The translations under genes were made by a program, and so were the position numbers. The notes under the pieces were generated by a model that searched no databases, had not been told where the DNA came from, and was given only the letters and a program-made list of their open reading frames with translations. A stretch of 64,000 bases of DNA from Petrosia ficiformis (taxonomy: Eukaryota; Porifera; Demospongiae; Haplosclerida; Petrosiidae): assembly GCA_947044365.1 (NCBI GenBank), contig OX345651.1, forward strand, positions 4,360,426 through 4,424,425, read 5' to 3'. Positions 1 to 24,078 of this stretch are shown one piece after another (positions within the stretch are counted from its first letter, which is position 1; each line of letters begins with the position of its first letter).

Positions 1-441
1 TGACATTATTGCTAAACATGTCAGATAAATTTTACACACATCATGAAATGAGATCACATAATCATAACTGATTTTGGAGGGAAATATTAATCCTTAAAAA
101 CATGGTATAATCAAATATTGTTACGATATTTATTAATTATCAATAATTATTATTGAAATTGTATAATCTTTTCATAATTATATATTATTGGGATATACAA
201 ACAATACTTACAATATTATATGTTAATCAGACTAATAATAATAATAATAATGATAATAATAATAATAATAATAATAATGGTAAACAAGACAATGATTATA
301 TGACCAAAAGTGGAAAAAAATTTAAAAACTTTCCAAAATTAATTTAATAATGAACAGGTCCATTAGGACTTCACTAATCATCAATGTTAGCTCTTATATA
401 TGTCATGTGTGTATGTATGTGTGTGAGTGTATTCATAATTA
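1..441. other. 3' flank of CaMKII
   Basis: AT-rich non-coding DNA downstream of the CaMKII stop codon. It holds an (AAT)n microsatellite at about 231-278 and a short GT-rich stretch at about 405-430. I see no exon in it. The 64-residue frame at 153-347 is mostly Asn encoded by the AAT repeat and is not credible as a gene. Confidence 0.6.
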
Positions 442-12445
<12,004 letters not shown>

Positions 12446-12710
12446 TCTTTTGATAATAGTTCACAGCTCTAAAATCAGTCGATCATAGGTTTTTACAGGG
12501 GCACTTTTAGAGAACCTCCTCCCCCTATTACCGAGCTGAAACTTAATTACTGGGGTGTACCGCGCGTTGACGTACCTAAGGCTAAGATCACGTGATATTT
12601 TGAACCGAGCCACACCCTAGGACCCTAGGACCCTAGGACCCTATAAACGCGTTAACGGTCAGTTCAGGTTCACTGTGTTCTACTGTTCATTACAAGTTTA
12701 GAAGAGAAAG
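12446..12710. promoter_or_regulatory. Compact bidirectional promoter, CaMKII / annexin
   Basis: Only 265 bp separate the divergent start codons (CaMKII at 12445, annexin at 12711). The interval contains a palindromic E-box ATCACGTGAT (12587-12596), a CG-rich patch (CGCGCGTTGACG near 12561), three tandem CCTAGGAC copies and a TATAAA at 12642-12647, which is well placed for annexin transcription. Promoter function is inferred from position and motifs. Confidence 0.6.
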
Positions 12711-15700
12711 ATGGCTTACCCTTACCCTCCTCCAGGTGGCTCTGGTTATCCTCCTCAACAGGTGTGTTAAAGTTTGATGTTATGAATTGTAATTTTTTGG
12801 GGTAATCATCATGATGTTGCTTTGCAGAGGTCATTGTTAGTAAGGAAGGGTGGATATCATCATAATTATTAATTACACCGCGCAGTATGCTGCGCAAGGG
12901 GTTAAGCATTGGTTCTGTCTGTCTGTCTCTCCGTCTGTCTGTCAATCTGTCATGCAAGAAAAAAAAAAGGAATAGAACTTCAGATTGCTTTAAACATCTT
13001 CTAAACACATCAGTCAGCTAGAAAATAGCCATAATTTATAATAATGTACACATACCTTGTAGAAGCTAATGCAGTTCACAGTATCCGCAATTCCTGTTGT
13101 TTTTTTTCTGACCCTTGCCTTTACATAAATGCAAGGTCAGGCCACCCCTGACTAGGTTTTTTTATTATCAGTTTAGAAAAGTCCACCATCTTTTTCCAGT
13201 CAGTCACGCCCTTCATAATGATATTCTCCTGTTCTGTCAATGTCTTAGCTAATATTATGCAGTATTGCACAGGGTATGTGTTCTAGGGACATCTAGTTTT
13301 TGTATGTAATTAGTTTTGTTTTGTTATTATGGATTTTAGTTAAAGGGCGGAGTATAAACTCTAGTGATATTTGGAATACCAAACAGTGGGATTGCAACAT
13401 AAATAACAAATTTTTTTTTTTTACTGTGAACCTTATAGTTATAATATCATCATTACCAAGGAGCCCAAATCCTATTATTCTCTTAAGGCTTTTGATCATA
13501 GTAACATAACTCTGTCATATTAAATATGGCAACTACATTTTACAAGTTTCACACAACGAATGTGCTTTTATGAATGTTAATTATGCATGTATGTGTATAT
13601 ATTGATGTTGATTTAATTAATACCCCATTTAAGTAAGGCATGGTGACTTAAATTATAGGTCTACTGTAATAACTATAACTAAAATGGAAATTAATTGGTC
13701 AGTAATGGACACACACTTTAGCAAGAACTAAAACCCGTTTTTAGTAAGCTGAATATTAGATTAAAAGTTTGGAAACTATCATATTATAACTATAACTAAA
13801 AGTAGTCATATTACACGTATATACATATACATGTACACATCTGGTTGCAACTGTTGCTACCTTAGCAGATGTAAAATATATTTGTAATAAGTAGATTGTG
13901 TGATCCAAATTATGTTAAACTACCTGGTTAAATGAAGGATATTGTAATGAACTCCAGATTTTGACCGGGATATGTCACTCATGTGATTAAATGTATATAC
14001 ATATACATGTACACATCTGGTTGCAACTGTTGCTACCTTAGCCAATGTAAAATATATTTGTAATAAGTAGATTGTGTGATCCAAATTATGTTAACTACCT
14101 GGTTAAATGAAGGATATTGTATTGAACTCCAGATTTTGACCTGGATAGGTCACTCATGTGATCATGTAACCATGATTATATCACAATACATATATAATTA
14201 TATATTTATAATTATATTGCATTGTACTGAACAATGCACAAGGATCTTTATATACATTGTATAAATATAATCGTACTGAACCCTAGATATTGACTTGTGT
14301 GATCATGTGACTAGGTCATAATAATTATATTAAAAAAAGAGAGACCCATGTCCAGAAAAAGCTGGGATTTGAACTCAGGGCCTTCTGATTGCTAGTCAGC
14401 TTGTCTAGAAATTTGTTTCTTGACATGTACTAAACAGTGAACAAGTATTTTTATATACTAGTACATAATATTAGACATGATTTGTTGTTCCACTAATTAC
14501 ATAATGTCGTGTTATTTTCTGTTCTTTAAACATTTTTAACATCATAAATATAATTATATATTTGACATTTCGTCATAACAATGATGTAATGTGGAACTCA
14601 TAAAATGTACAGTATAATAGATTATTACTGTTTAGTTCGTATTTCAATTAAATACGTTTTTTTTTGAGTTTCCAACATGATACAGCAAGTTATTTTTGAT
14701 TTAACTATATACATGTAGTGCCTTAGTTCACATTTCAAGCTAGTTTATTCTAAATGTATTGAGATAGCATTTTAAGCTGGTTAACATGACACAGCAAGTT
14801 ATTTTTGATTTGACTATATACATGTAGTACCTTAGTTCACATTTCAAGCTAGTTTATTCTAAATGTATTGAGATAGCATTTTAAGCTGGTTAACATGACA
14901 CAGCAAGTTATTTTTGATTTAACTATATACATGTAGTACCTTAGTTCACATTTCAAGCTAGTTTATTCTAAATGTATTGAGATAGCATTTTAAGCTGGTT
15001 AACATGACACAGCAAGTTATTTTTGATTTAACTATATACATGTAGTACTTTAGTTCACATTTCAAGCTAGTTTATTCTAAATGTATTGAGATAACATTTT
15101 AAGCTGGTTAACATGATACAGCAAGTTGCATTGGAACTGACACTGTACTGTAATACCTACATGTAAATATAATTTGGTAACATAATATTCCATTCAAGTT
15201 TGGTCAAGGCTAATTGAACCAAGGATTGGCTAGACCACAATCACCACATTGACTCCTTGCCAAATTCTGACCTGTAATCTTAATGGACTTTCTATATTTG
15301 TAATCCAAGCCATATATTTTGAAGTAATTGATAGTTATTATAGTTTTAGAGTCTATGAGTTACCATGGCAATAGATACTTACATGTTGACGCAGCATATT
15401 ACACTGGAAGTGACAACAGACACTTTATAAAAAGTTAATATAATTTGGAACTAATAATTAATGTACTCTCTATGTCTGTGAGTGGTCAAGGCAATTAAGC
15501 TAAGGCCAGACCACAATCACCACATTTACACATTTAGACCAAAACTCTGATTTTTGTAAATACGTAAAGGCAATCTTAATGGATTACTAGACATAAACTT
15601 GGATTAGTGTTAAGAGCATTTGTTTCAGAGGTCAAGGTGAATGTGAATGATTTTTATCTCTAATTCATCTAATTCATGTTTGGAGACTATCCAACATTTA

Positions 15701-18700
15701 ATATATTTTGAAAATGTATTGTCTATAAAGAATGAACTACATCTAGTAACCATGGCAATGGAGTCTAAAGTACAGTGTACAATAGATTACTTGTACAATA
15801 CTTTAGTTCACATTCCAAGCTACATGTTGAGTTTCAAAGTGACACAGCATGCTACACTGGAAGTGACACAATGACACCACTTATACGCACTAATTACTAA
15901 TATACACTTTCTATGTTTGATAATAGAATACTTTTACAATTCTTTAGTCCAAGCTCTTTGTTTTACATACTTACATGTTGAGTTTCGATAAAATGACGTA
16001 GCATATTACACTGGAAGTGACACAATGACATTATTAATAGATTGAACTAATAATTAATATGCTTGGATAGTGTAATGGATTACTTGAAGCAATATTTGGA
16101 AAGGCCTATATTGTGATGACTCAATCAAAATTTTGTTTACATATTAAAAAATGATAGTGATACTACCTTTTCTCCTGTATTTTATATACATTAAAATTTT
16201 ACAATAACTGTCTAACTGTCAGGAATAGTCACATGACATTATTAAGAATAGTCAATTAGTCACATGACATTATTAGGAATAGTCAAATAGTCACATGACA
16301 TTATTAGGAATAGCCAACTAGTCACATGACATTATTTAAACAACCGTAAGCAATAAATACAAATTATTGTTGTCAGCATATTGCATGATTGGGAAGAGAA
16401 ATACTTTGTGCTAGTAGGTGCATAGACAAGATCAATTGTATGAGTATGTAGCTAAGGTGTGTGTTTTAAGTAACGTGTGCAATATTTTGATACTCTGATC
16501 TTCCAATAAGGTTCTGATGTGAATAATTACACAACTCTTAACATTAATTATTATTTATTTGTACATCTCTCTTACAATTCCATAGGGATACCCTCCTGCT
16601 CCAGGTGGGTACCCACCTCCTCCTGGTGGATACCCTCCTCCTGGTGGCTACCCACCTCCTGGTGGTTACCCACCTCCTGGTGGATACCCTCCTACTGGTG
16701 GTTATCCTCCTCCTCAAGGCGGACCTGGATTCCAAGGTGAGCATTGAAAGTCTCTGTGTCTTGTTATTGATTGGCCATTTTTTATAGTCCCTGGTGGTTA
16801 CCCACAACAACCTCCTCAACAAAACTATGGAGGATATCCGGGATACTCTCAAGCTCCCCAACCTGGCTATGTACAGCAGCCACCTCCAACAGGTCAGAAG
16901 AAAATACATGTAGATAGATATATATATGTATATACAAAGATATATAGATATATACATGTATTTAGACAGATGAGAGGAGCAGGACAAAGAGTGGAGAAAG
17001 TAAGTCTGGTAATTGGCACACCCTGATAAACAATGCAGTCAACAAATTAGCTAATATTTCCAGCTGGTTATCTTCAGAATTTACTATAAATTCATAGTTT
17101 TAACATGCATGCTACTATTGGTTCAATTACCATGGTAACCACACTATATACATTTGAGAAAAGTAAGTATGACCTGGATAACTAGACATGAACAAGAAGC
17201 TTTATTTGTGTGTTTCCATAGCAATCTTTAAATGATAATCTCAATTCTACAGGATATCCTGGACAGCCTGGTGGTTACCCTGGACAACCTGGCGGTTACC
17301 CTGGACAACCTGGCGGTTACCCTGGACAACCCGGACAGCAACCACCTCCACAACAAGGAACTGCAAAGGTATATAAAATATTCTTTCTTTGAGTAGACAT
17401 TAGGATATTATCTTTTCTGCAGGTGACTTCTCAGATGGGTGCTTTGAGTGTTAATGAGGTGAGTGTATATGTTTGAACTTCATTTTTGAAACTAATTTTA
17501 AATTTTAAATTCTAAACAGCACAATTAATTTTTAATGGTATCCCATATATACATGTATATAGATTTAGACTATAGAAGTTTGTAATGCTTAAATTTCCAG
17601 CATAGATTATTGATAATGCAGTCATCGTGATATGTATTGTAGTGCATGTGTGTACAAAGAGCATCGCTTGAAGTGAGAGGAATCAACACCAGTGTGGTTT
17701 GATGGCAAAAATCATCTGTTGTTATCAACAAACTCTGTTGAATCTTCCAGATGTACACACATAGCATAATAATTGTATTCCTGAAGTGTTATAAATATAC
17801 AATATAATCTCCTCTTTGTCTCTCTTCCTGCTTTTTGGTATTTAATTCACTTTATATTTTGTTACTTTGCATTCACAGGAGAAAGGTCATCCTACTGTTA
17901 TTGCAGCTACCAAGTTTGATTCTGAGAATGATGCTGGTGTATTGCGCAAAGCAATGAAAGGAATGGGTAAGTACAAACCTTTGTATGGACTCAGACTGGA
18001 ATCTGACTAAGACTGGAACTGGGAATCTGACTAAAACTGTAATTGGGAATCTGACTAGTACTGGGACTGGGAATCTGACTAGGACTGGAACTGGGAATCT
18101 GACTAGGACTGGAACTGGGAATCTGATTAGGACTGGAACTGGGAATCTGACTAAGACTGGAACTGGGAATCTGACTAAGACTGGAACTGGGACACTGACT
18201 AGTACTGGTACTGGGAATCTGACTAAGACTGGAACTGGGAATCTGACTAGTACTGGAACTGGGAATCTGACTAAGACTGGAACTGGGAATCTGACTAAGA
18301 CTGGAACTGGGACACTGACTAGTACTGGTACTGGGAATCTGACTAAGACTGGAACTGGAAATCTGACTAGTACTGGAATTATTATGTGTTCTGTAAATGT
18401 TTTTGACTTACCAGTGAATGTTATAAGACAAGTAGAATAATTTTTTTTTAGTCCCCAACCTTCGACTAAATATTTGAATCATCATCAGTGTACATACATG
18501 TATGAGAATGTGCGAATGTAATTATTTTTAGTTAGTTTAAAATGTTATTTTTTAGGTACTGATGAGGCTGCCATTATAAATTTGTTGAGTCAGCGTAGTA
18601 ATGCTCAGCGACAGGAGATCAGACAGAAGTTCAAACTCATGTACGGAAAGGTATGGTTTGTTTTTAACTTCACTTCAGAAAATGTCCATAATTTTAGAGT

Positions 18701-21700
18701 CATTGGTCTCTTTTATTATCATCATTGTTTTGTTGACTTGTTTATTTGTCAAATTTCATCCATTGCTTCATTATTGAGTTACAGTGTAATCTTATGACAT
18801 TAAACTATACACTATAGTACATATAAGTTATTGAGTTACAGTATAATCATGTATTAACCTTATGATATTAAACTATACACTATAGTACATATAAGTTATT
18901 AAGTTACAGTATAATCATGTATTAACCTTATGACATTAAACTATACGCTATAGTACATATAAGTTATTTTGAGTTACAGCATAATCATGTATTAACCTTA
19001 TGACATTAAACTATACACTATAGTACATATAAGTTATCGAGTTACAGTATAATCATGTATTAACCTTATGACATTAAACTATACACTATAGTACATATAA
19101 GTTATTGAGTTACAGTATAATCATGTATTAACCTTATGACATTAAACTATATACTATAGTACATATAAGTTATTGAGTTACAGTATAATCATGTATTAAC
19201 CATATGACATTAAACTATACACTATAGTACATATAAGTTATTGAGTTACAGTATAATCATGTATTAACCTTATGACATTAAACTATATACTATAGTACAT
19301 ATAAGTTATCGAGTTACAGTATAATCATGTATTAACCATATGACATTAAACTATACACTATAGTACATATAAGTTATTGAGTTACAGTATAATCATGTAT
19401 TAACCATATGACATTAAACTATACACTATAGTACATATAAGTTATCGAGTTACAGTATAATCATGTATTAACCATATGACATTAAACTATACACTATAGT
19501 ACATATAAGTTATTGAGTTACAGTATAATCATGTATTAACCTTATGACATTAAACTATATACTATAGTACATATAAGTTATTGAGTTACAGTATAATCAT
19601 GTATTAACCTTATGACATTAAACTATACACTATAGTACATATAAGTTATTGAATTACATTATATATAATCATGCATTATGGTATATATTTAGTCATCACA
19701 ATCTATTTTGAGGTGTAAACATACTATAAATGTGTTATGTTGAAATGCTAATTAATTTTTTTAAGGATTTGATTAAAGAGTTGAAATCTGAATTGGGTGG
19801 AAACTTTGAGATAGCTCTTATCGATTTCATGGAGCCTAGGATTCTTTATGATGCAAAATGTTTACGAAGAGCTATGAAAGGTGTCGGTACTGATGAATCC
19901 ACACTGATTGAGATTCTCTGCTCTCGTACTAATAAGGAAATTAAAGATATTGTAGAGGCGTACAAAAAAGGTTTGACATGATGAAACACAGTTTTTGATA
20001 AGTTTTGAAGCATGGGCCAAATTGGCTCAAAAATTGTTAGTGTGTGCGCCATTGAGAATACATTTTGAGCCAATTAACAAAGAGTTAATGCTGTTAGTGA
20101 CAATATAATCACAATTAACTGCACCATCTGGCCCAAAGAGAGAACTGTGCAGTGCCAAATAAGAAGCTCTTTGGGCCAATGGTGCGCCATATGACCTTAT
20201 CAAAAACACTGATATGTATAGTGACTGTGGAATTTGACTATTATAGACTGATAGTGAATTAGTTTTGTGTGGAACTATATTTACATCACTATAATTTTTT
20301 ATTACTAATAATTATGTGCTGTCATTGGCATGAAATCAATGCATCTTAAAATGCTCTATATTTGGCCATTTTGTTATGAAGAGAAATAAATTTGTATCCA
20401 GGATGTTGAGTCAATGTTCCTCCTAGATATCAAATTTAGATAGCTTTAAATAGTGAGTATTTAATGTGAGCAATTACTAGTCACCTCAAGCATGGTTTTC
20501 ACACATTGGTTCAGAATTATATACTTGTGTATTTACTACAGAGTATGGACTTAATCTTGAGAAAGATTTGGTCAGTGAGACCAGTGGGCATTTTAAACGT
20601 CTTTTGGTATCCATGGTACAGGTAAGCTAAAGAATAAGAGCAATGGAGAGCAGAGAGAGGTCAATGAATGGAAGATTAGAGAGACTGTTTTTATTTTCAC
20701 TTACTGGTATGTTCTCTCTTTTGTTGTTTAGGGAGCTAGAGAAGAAGGTATTCCAGTTGATATGGAGAAAGCTAAACGAGAAGCTAATGAACTGTATCAG
20801 GCAGGAGAGAAGAAATGGGGAACTGATGAGTCCAAGTTTAATCATATTCTTGCTCTTCGTAGCTTTCCTCAACTCAGAGCCACATTCGATGAATATGTAA
20901 AGGTAAATAATTAATGGATGGATGTAGTGTTGTTTTAGTTAATTGTAACTATAACTAAACCCACCTTTAGTAAGGTATTTTGAATTATAGTTAACTAAAA
21001 ATATAACTAACTAAAACTCTTTAATAAGCCTTTAGTTATAACTAAACTAAAATTATGAGAAACTAGGCATAATTTCTAAAATTATAACTATAACTAAAAG
21101 TGGTCACTTGTCATACTAAAACAACACTAGTTGGATGTCACTACACTGCTCAACAAATTAACTATTTATAATTTGAGGTTCAAATCATTGAGCTAATCCA
21201 AAATATTATCATTCATTATTACTTTGCAGATCTCTGGTAGAGACATACTAAATTCTATTGATCGTGAGATGTCTGGAGATTTGAAGGATGGCTTCAAGAC
21301 TATTGGTAAGTCATATATCACCTGTAATACCTGAGTAGTGTGTACACTTGAAATAAGACAAACTACTTCATCTATTCACTGTTGCCATAACAACTATGTC
21401 AATTCACAAATCCAATAATTAACAGTCATCTTGTAACTTTTGGTTTAAAAATTGGACATAACTTGGTACTTCCAGCTGGCTTGGTACTTCAGCTGGTTAA
21501 CTAACGGATATTAACAAATTACACTTACTACCATATAATGTTGTGTAATGTTGAGATTGCGATTGATTGTATCGTTAATGTGAGGTAATAGTTACTTCAA
21601 ATAAGTACAAACAGAACACCTGCTACCATAACTAGAAGATACTAGTGTAACAAAACCAATTTGCAATTAATCATTTATTTCATTTAGTCATGTGTACACG

Positions 21701-22731
21701 GGATCGTCCTGCCTTTTTTGCTGACAAGCTTTACAAGAGTATGAAGGGTGCTGGAACAGCTGATAATACCTTGATACGACTCATAGTATCACGTTGTGAG
21801 GTGAGTTATTAAATACTATATATAATGACTCTTTAAGTGAAATATAGTTCTTCTATGAAAGGATCCTAGTCTCTAGATGCTTTCCAATAAGGAGTGCAAT
21901 GGCTCGATCTCTTTACCAGCTGGATTAGTTGGTAGAGCAATGGCCTTGTAAACCTGGGTCATGGGTTCCAATAAGCAGTGCAATGGCTCGATCTCTTTAC
22001 CAGCTGGATTAGTTGGTAGAGCATTGGCCTTGCAAACCTGGGTCATGGGTTCCAATAAGGAGTGCAATGGCTCGATCTCTTTACCAGCTGGATTAGTTGG
22101 TAGAGCAATGGCCTTGCAAACCTGGGTCATGGGTTCCAATAAGGAGTGCAATGGCTCGATCTCTTTACCAGCTGGATTAGTTGGTAGAGCAATGGCCTTG
22201 CAAACCTGGGTCATGGGTTCCAATAAGCAGTGCAATGGCTCGATCTCTTTACCAGCTGGATTAGTTGGTAGAGCAATGGCCTTGTAAACCTGGGTCATGG
22301 GTTCCAATAAGGAGTGCAATGGCTCGATCTCTTTACCAGCTGGATTAGTTGGTAGAGCATTGGCCTTGCAAACCTGGGTCATGGGTTTACATGTAACTTC
22401 AACGAATTCTGCATTTTTTCTCCCTCCAGTTCTTTAGTCACATTACCTATCGCCTTTTTTTGTTTGGGTTCAACATTAATTATGAATTGAATTGCTTGTT
22501 TTTCTAATACGGGATCAACATTGAATTAAGAAGGGTACTAGTTATATATTGAAGGGTGTGGCACCCTTTACCCTTTTCATCAGTCTGTCCTGCTATCTTT
22601 TTACCCAGGTTGACATGGTTGAAATCAAAAAGGCTTTTCTTGAGCGATACCACAAGACACTTGCAGTGATGATTGAAGGAGACACCTCTGGAGACTATCG
22701 TAAATTCTTGATTGCCCTTGTTGGGAGGTAG
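12711..22731 (+). CDS. Annexin with Pro/Gly/Tyr-rich N-terminus (ANXA7/A11-like), complete, 13 exons
   Basis: Exons: 12711-12761, 16586-16736, 16788-16892, 17253-17368, 17423-17458, 17879-17966, 18556-18650, 19766-19970, 20542-20621, 20732-20902, 21230-21305, 21688-21800, 22609-22731. They join to 1410 nt, in phase throughout, giving 469 aa. Residues 1 to about 140 are a low-complexity tail of GGYPPP and GGYPGQP repeats, as in annexins A7 and A11 and capable in that family of phase separation. Residues about 154-469 form the four-repeat annexin core. Type II Ca2+ loops are visible as KGMGTDE (180-186), KGVGTDE (252-258), the non-canonical KKWGTDE in repeat 3, and KGAGTAD in repeat 4. The family binds acidic phospholipid membranes in a Ca2+-dependent way. 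The four tail exons code for almost nothing but repeats. The first intron is 3.8 kb and the intron before the last exon holds a tRNA-like array. Orthology to A7 versus A11 cannot be settled from the tail. Confidence 0.95.
13817..14163. repeat. Direct duplication, about 176 bp
   Basis: Two adjacent copies (13817-13992 and 13993 to about 14163), each containing CACATCTGGTTGCAACTGTT and CCAGATTTTGACC, in annexin intron 1. They are more than 90% alike by eye. Confidence 0.85.
14345..14400 (-). other. tRNA-like 3' half
   Basis: On the minus strand, CTGACTAGCAATCAG forms a plausible anticodon arm, followed by a T-arm-like GAGTTCAAATCCCAGC. The 5' half and acceptor pairing are not recognisable, so this is at most a tRNA fragment or a SINE head. 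Confidence 0.3.
14682..15126. repeat. 109-bp minisatellite, about 4 copies
   Basis: Copies start at about 14682, 14791, 14900 and 15009, each beginning ACAGCAAGTTATTTTTGATT; a partial one is at 15118. Related but diverged blocks carrying CACTGGAAGTGACA recur to about 16025. Confidence 0.9.
15131..16185. other. Annexin intron 1, diverged repeat-like sequence
   Basis: Contains three scattered copies of a TTACACTGGAAGTGACA block (near 15390, 15850 and 16005) and otherwise no recognisable exon. A 75-residue frame at 15647-15874 has no splice context or recognisable motif. Confidence 0.4.
16228..16340. repeat. 31-bp minisatellite, 4 copies
   Basis: Tandem GTCACATGACATTATTAGGA units just upstream of annexin exon 2. 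Confidence 0.85.
17988..18382. repeat. 24-bp minisatellite
   Basis: Tandem GGAACTGGGAATCTGACTA units in an annexin intron. Because 24 is a multiple of 3 the array stays open (151 residues of [10 protein letters not shown]), but it follows a good donor at 17967 and is intronic. Confidence 0.9.
18776..19668. repeat. 68-bp minisatellite, array B
   Basis: About 13 copies of the same 68-bp unit as 2123-2505, in the same orientation relative to the window, in an annexin intron. Copies differ by scattered substitutions (TTGAG/TCGAG/TTAAG, CCTTATG/CCATATG). Confidence 0.95.
19989..20211. mobile_element. hAT-type MITE family 1, copy b
   Basis: A 223-bp element starting CAGTTTTTGATAAG and ending CTTATCAAAAACACTG, opposite in orientation to copy a. 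It inserted within a few bases of the annexin donor at 19971. Confidence 0.85.
20935..21129. mobile_element. Inverted-repeat element family 4 (TAGTGTTGTTTTAGT termini)
   Basis: A 195-bp element with termini TAGTGTTGTTTTAGT and ACTAAAACAACACTA. The body is dominated by TAACTATAACTAAA-type sequence, itself palindromic (TTAGTTAACTAA). Fragments with the same terminus occur near 11593, 29283, 29800, 38095 and 62173. Confidence 0.8.
21882..22385. repeat. 84-bp tandem array of a tRNA-derived sequence, 6 copies
   Basis: Six almost identical 84-bp units (starts 21882, 21966, 22050, 22134, 22218, 22302). Each carries an A-box-like TTAGTTGGTAGAGCA, a TTGCAAA anticodon-loop-like stretch and a B-box-like GGGTTCCAATAAGG, so the unit derives from a tRNA (Ala(TGC)-like loop), but its anticodon stem no longer pairs. 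Because 84 is a multiple of 3, both strands stay open (169 and 108 residues). These frames are intronic (annexin introns end at 22608) and not real genes. Confidence 0.75.
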
Positions 22732-23260
22732 AGATTACTCGGAAAACCTGATTATAAAACTTGATTATACTTATAGTTAAATTAGCTAGATTACTTGTAA
22801 ACATTTTTATTACCCAGATAAATTTAGCAGTTTTGTTAATTCAGAAGTGATTTACTAACTAACTTACATAAGGGAGGGCTCCTTAATAACAAACTCGTTA
22901 GTCTTATTTGCAGACTCGGAAGTCACTTATTATTCAAGACTAATTACACTAGCTAGGACTATCATTAGATTGGATTTTAAAATCTGATTGGTTGATTTTA
23001 TCATGCGAGTAATTAATATAGATATCTTTGCTCTAAAAGTTTCAGTCAGACCAAAATTTGAAAGGGTATCATCAAAAATCACTTTCTTTAGATGTGTTGT
23101 CCGGGCTTGTAAATTTATAGTCTTACATGTATTTCGACCTCTGCACTCATGTGCATGTTACATTTTAACACAAACAATGTCATAAACTGATATATATCAA
23201 CTGTGACACATTCTTGTTAAAAACTGGTACTAAGATCATAGTACTTGCAATTCAATATTA
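22732..23260. other. 3' flank of annexin
   Basis: Intergenic and untranslated DNA between the annexin stop and the gene relics below. It is AT-rich; no gene or repeat family recognised. Confidence 0.4.
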
Positions 23261-23261
23261 A

Positions 23262-23395
23262 TACACTACATACACAATAAACTAATCTCAATACTCAAAG
23301 TACTATTCAGTTTCTTAGATGTCACTATCAGAGTATCTATTCTAGAATTCCTCCAGTCACCAACTACTCCTTTACGCATAAAAATGATCATCCAC
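23262..23395 (-). pseudogene. Decayed copy of a sulfotransferase terminal exon
   Basis: The minus strand contains FMRKGVVGDWRN followed by a deletion and then DTL-like sequence, closely matching the functional terminal exon at 24079-24416 (FMRKGVIGDWRNYFT ... MDTLIAEKLG). The stretch around the PAPS-binding GDWRN remains, but about 25 bp are missing just after it and the frame is broken. It is a relic of a tandem sulfotransferase duplication. Confidence 0.7.
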
Positions 23396-23504
23396 TTTTA
23401 TCATCATCGTCCCATCCAGCTGTTAATAGCAGCTGGATTCTCTTTTATACCAGTCTGTTCAAGTGATACACATACAAGAAAGTTACACATATATTTACGT
23501 TCTA

Positions 23505-23692
23505 TGGGTAGAACTGATATGATGTTGAGTTGGGGCATAGTTCATATCCACCCCCTTCTAGTTTTGGAAAAGCCAACAGAAGCTGTTTTGTGTTGGTCTC
23601 TTCAGGACCCATCTCTAATGACAGAATGTTAAGAAGCTTCTTGCCCAAACCAGCTAGCTTCATTACTACTGTGAAGAAAAAAAGATAATACA
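23505..23692 (-). pseudogene. Gene relic or isolated exon of unknown family
   Basis: After a plausible acceptor (TTTTTTTCTTCACAG), the minus strand encodes VMKLAGLGKKLLNILSL and then LLLAFPKLEGGGYEL before a stop. The pattern Gly-Leu-Gly-Lys-Lys ... Phe-Pro-Lys-Leu ... Gly-Gly-Tyr-Glu-Leu resembles a module I associate with G2E3-like and uncharacterised cnidarian and sponge proteins. I cannot find flanking exons, and the frame shifts into a stop before any good donor. Probably a fragment. Confidence 0.35.
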
Positions 23693-24078
23693 TTATATTT
23701 TGATAACACACAATACAATCCTATGTCAAGGATTACTACGATAATGTGTACATTTAACTACTATAGTTTAAAGCCCATCACCCAAAATATGGATCTTGAA
23801 AAACTAGTATAGAGATCTTTTTAAATCAAACCCAACAACGATAAACTGATTACTAACAGCAGGAGCTTATGAGTGTCGTGAAGCGCTCATAAGCTCCTGC
23901 TAACATGGCACAAAAATTAAAAGATGATATTTGAAAATTAAACCAGAGTCCAAACCTAACCTAAAAAAACTATAACTATATAAAAAATTGTGGTGATGTA
24001 CTAAAACAAAACTATATAAAATTAAAAAAATACAACATACCACTAAAAAAAATCAGAAAGCAAATAATATAATTAATA

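Noticed and set aside
17985..18440. 151-residue [10 protein letters not shown] repeat frame
   Set aside because: 24-bp minisatellite after the GTAAGT donor of annexin exon 6. The next exon begins at 18556 in correct phase.
21873..22382. 169-residue regular repeat protein ([18 protein letters not shown]) on the minus strand
   Set aside because: Arises from an 84-bp tRNA-derived array whose length is a multiple of 3. Intronic in annexin, with a mirrored frame on the plus strand.
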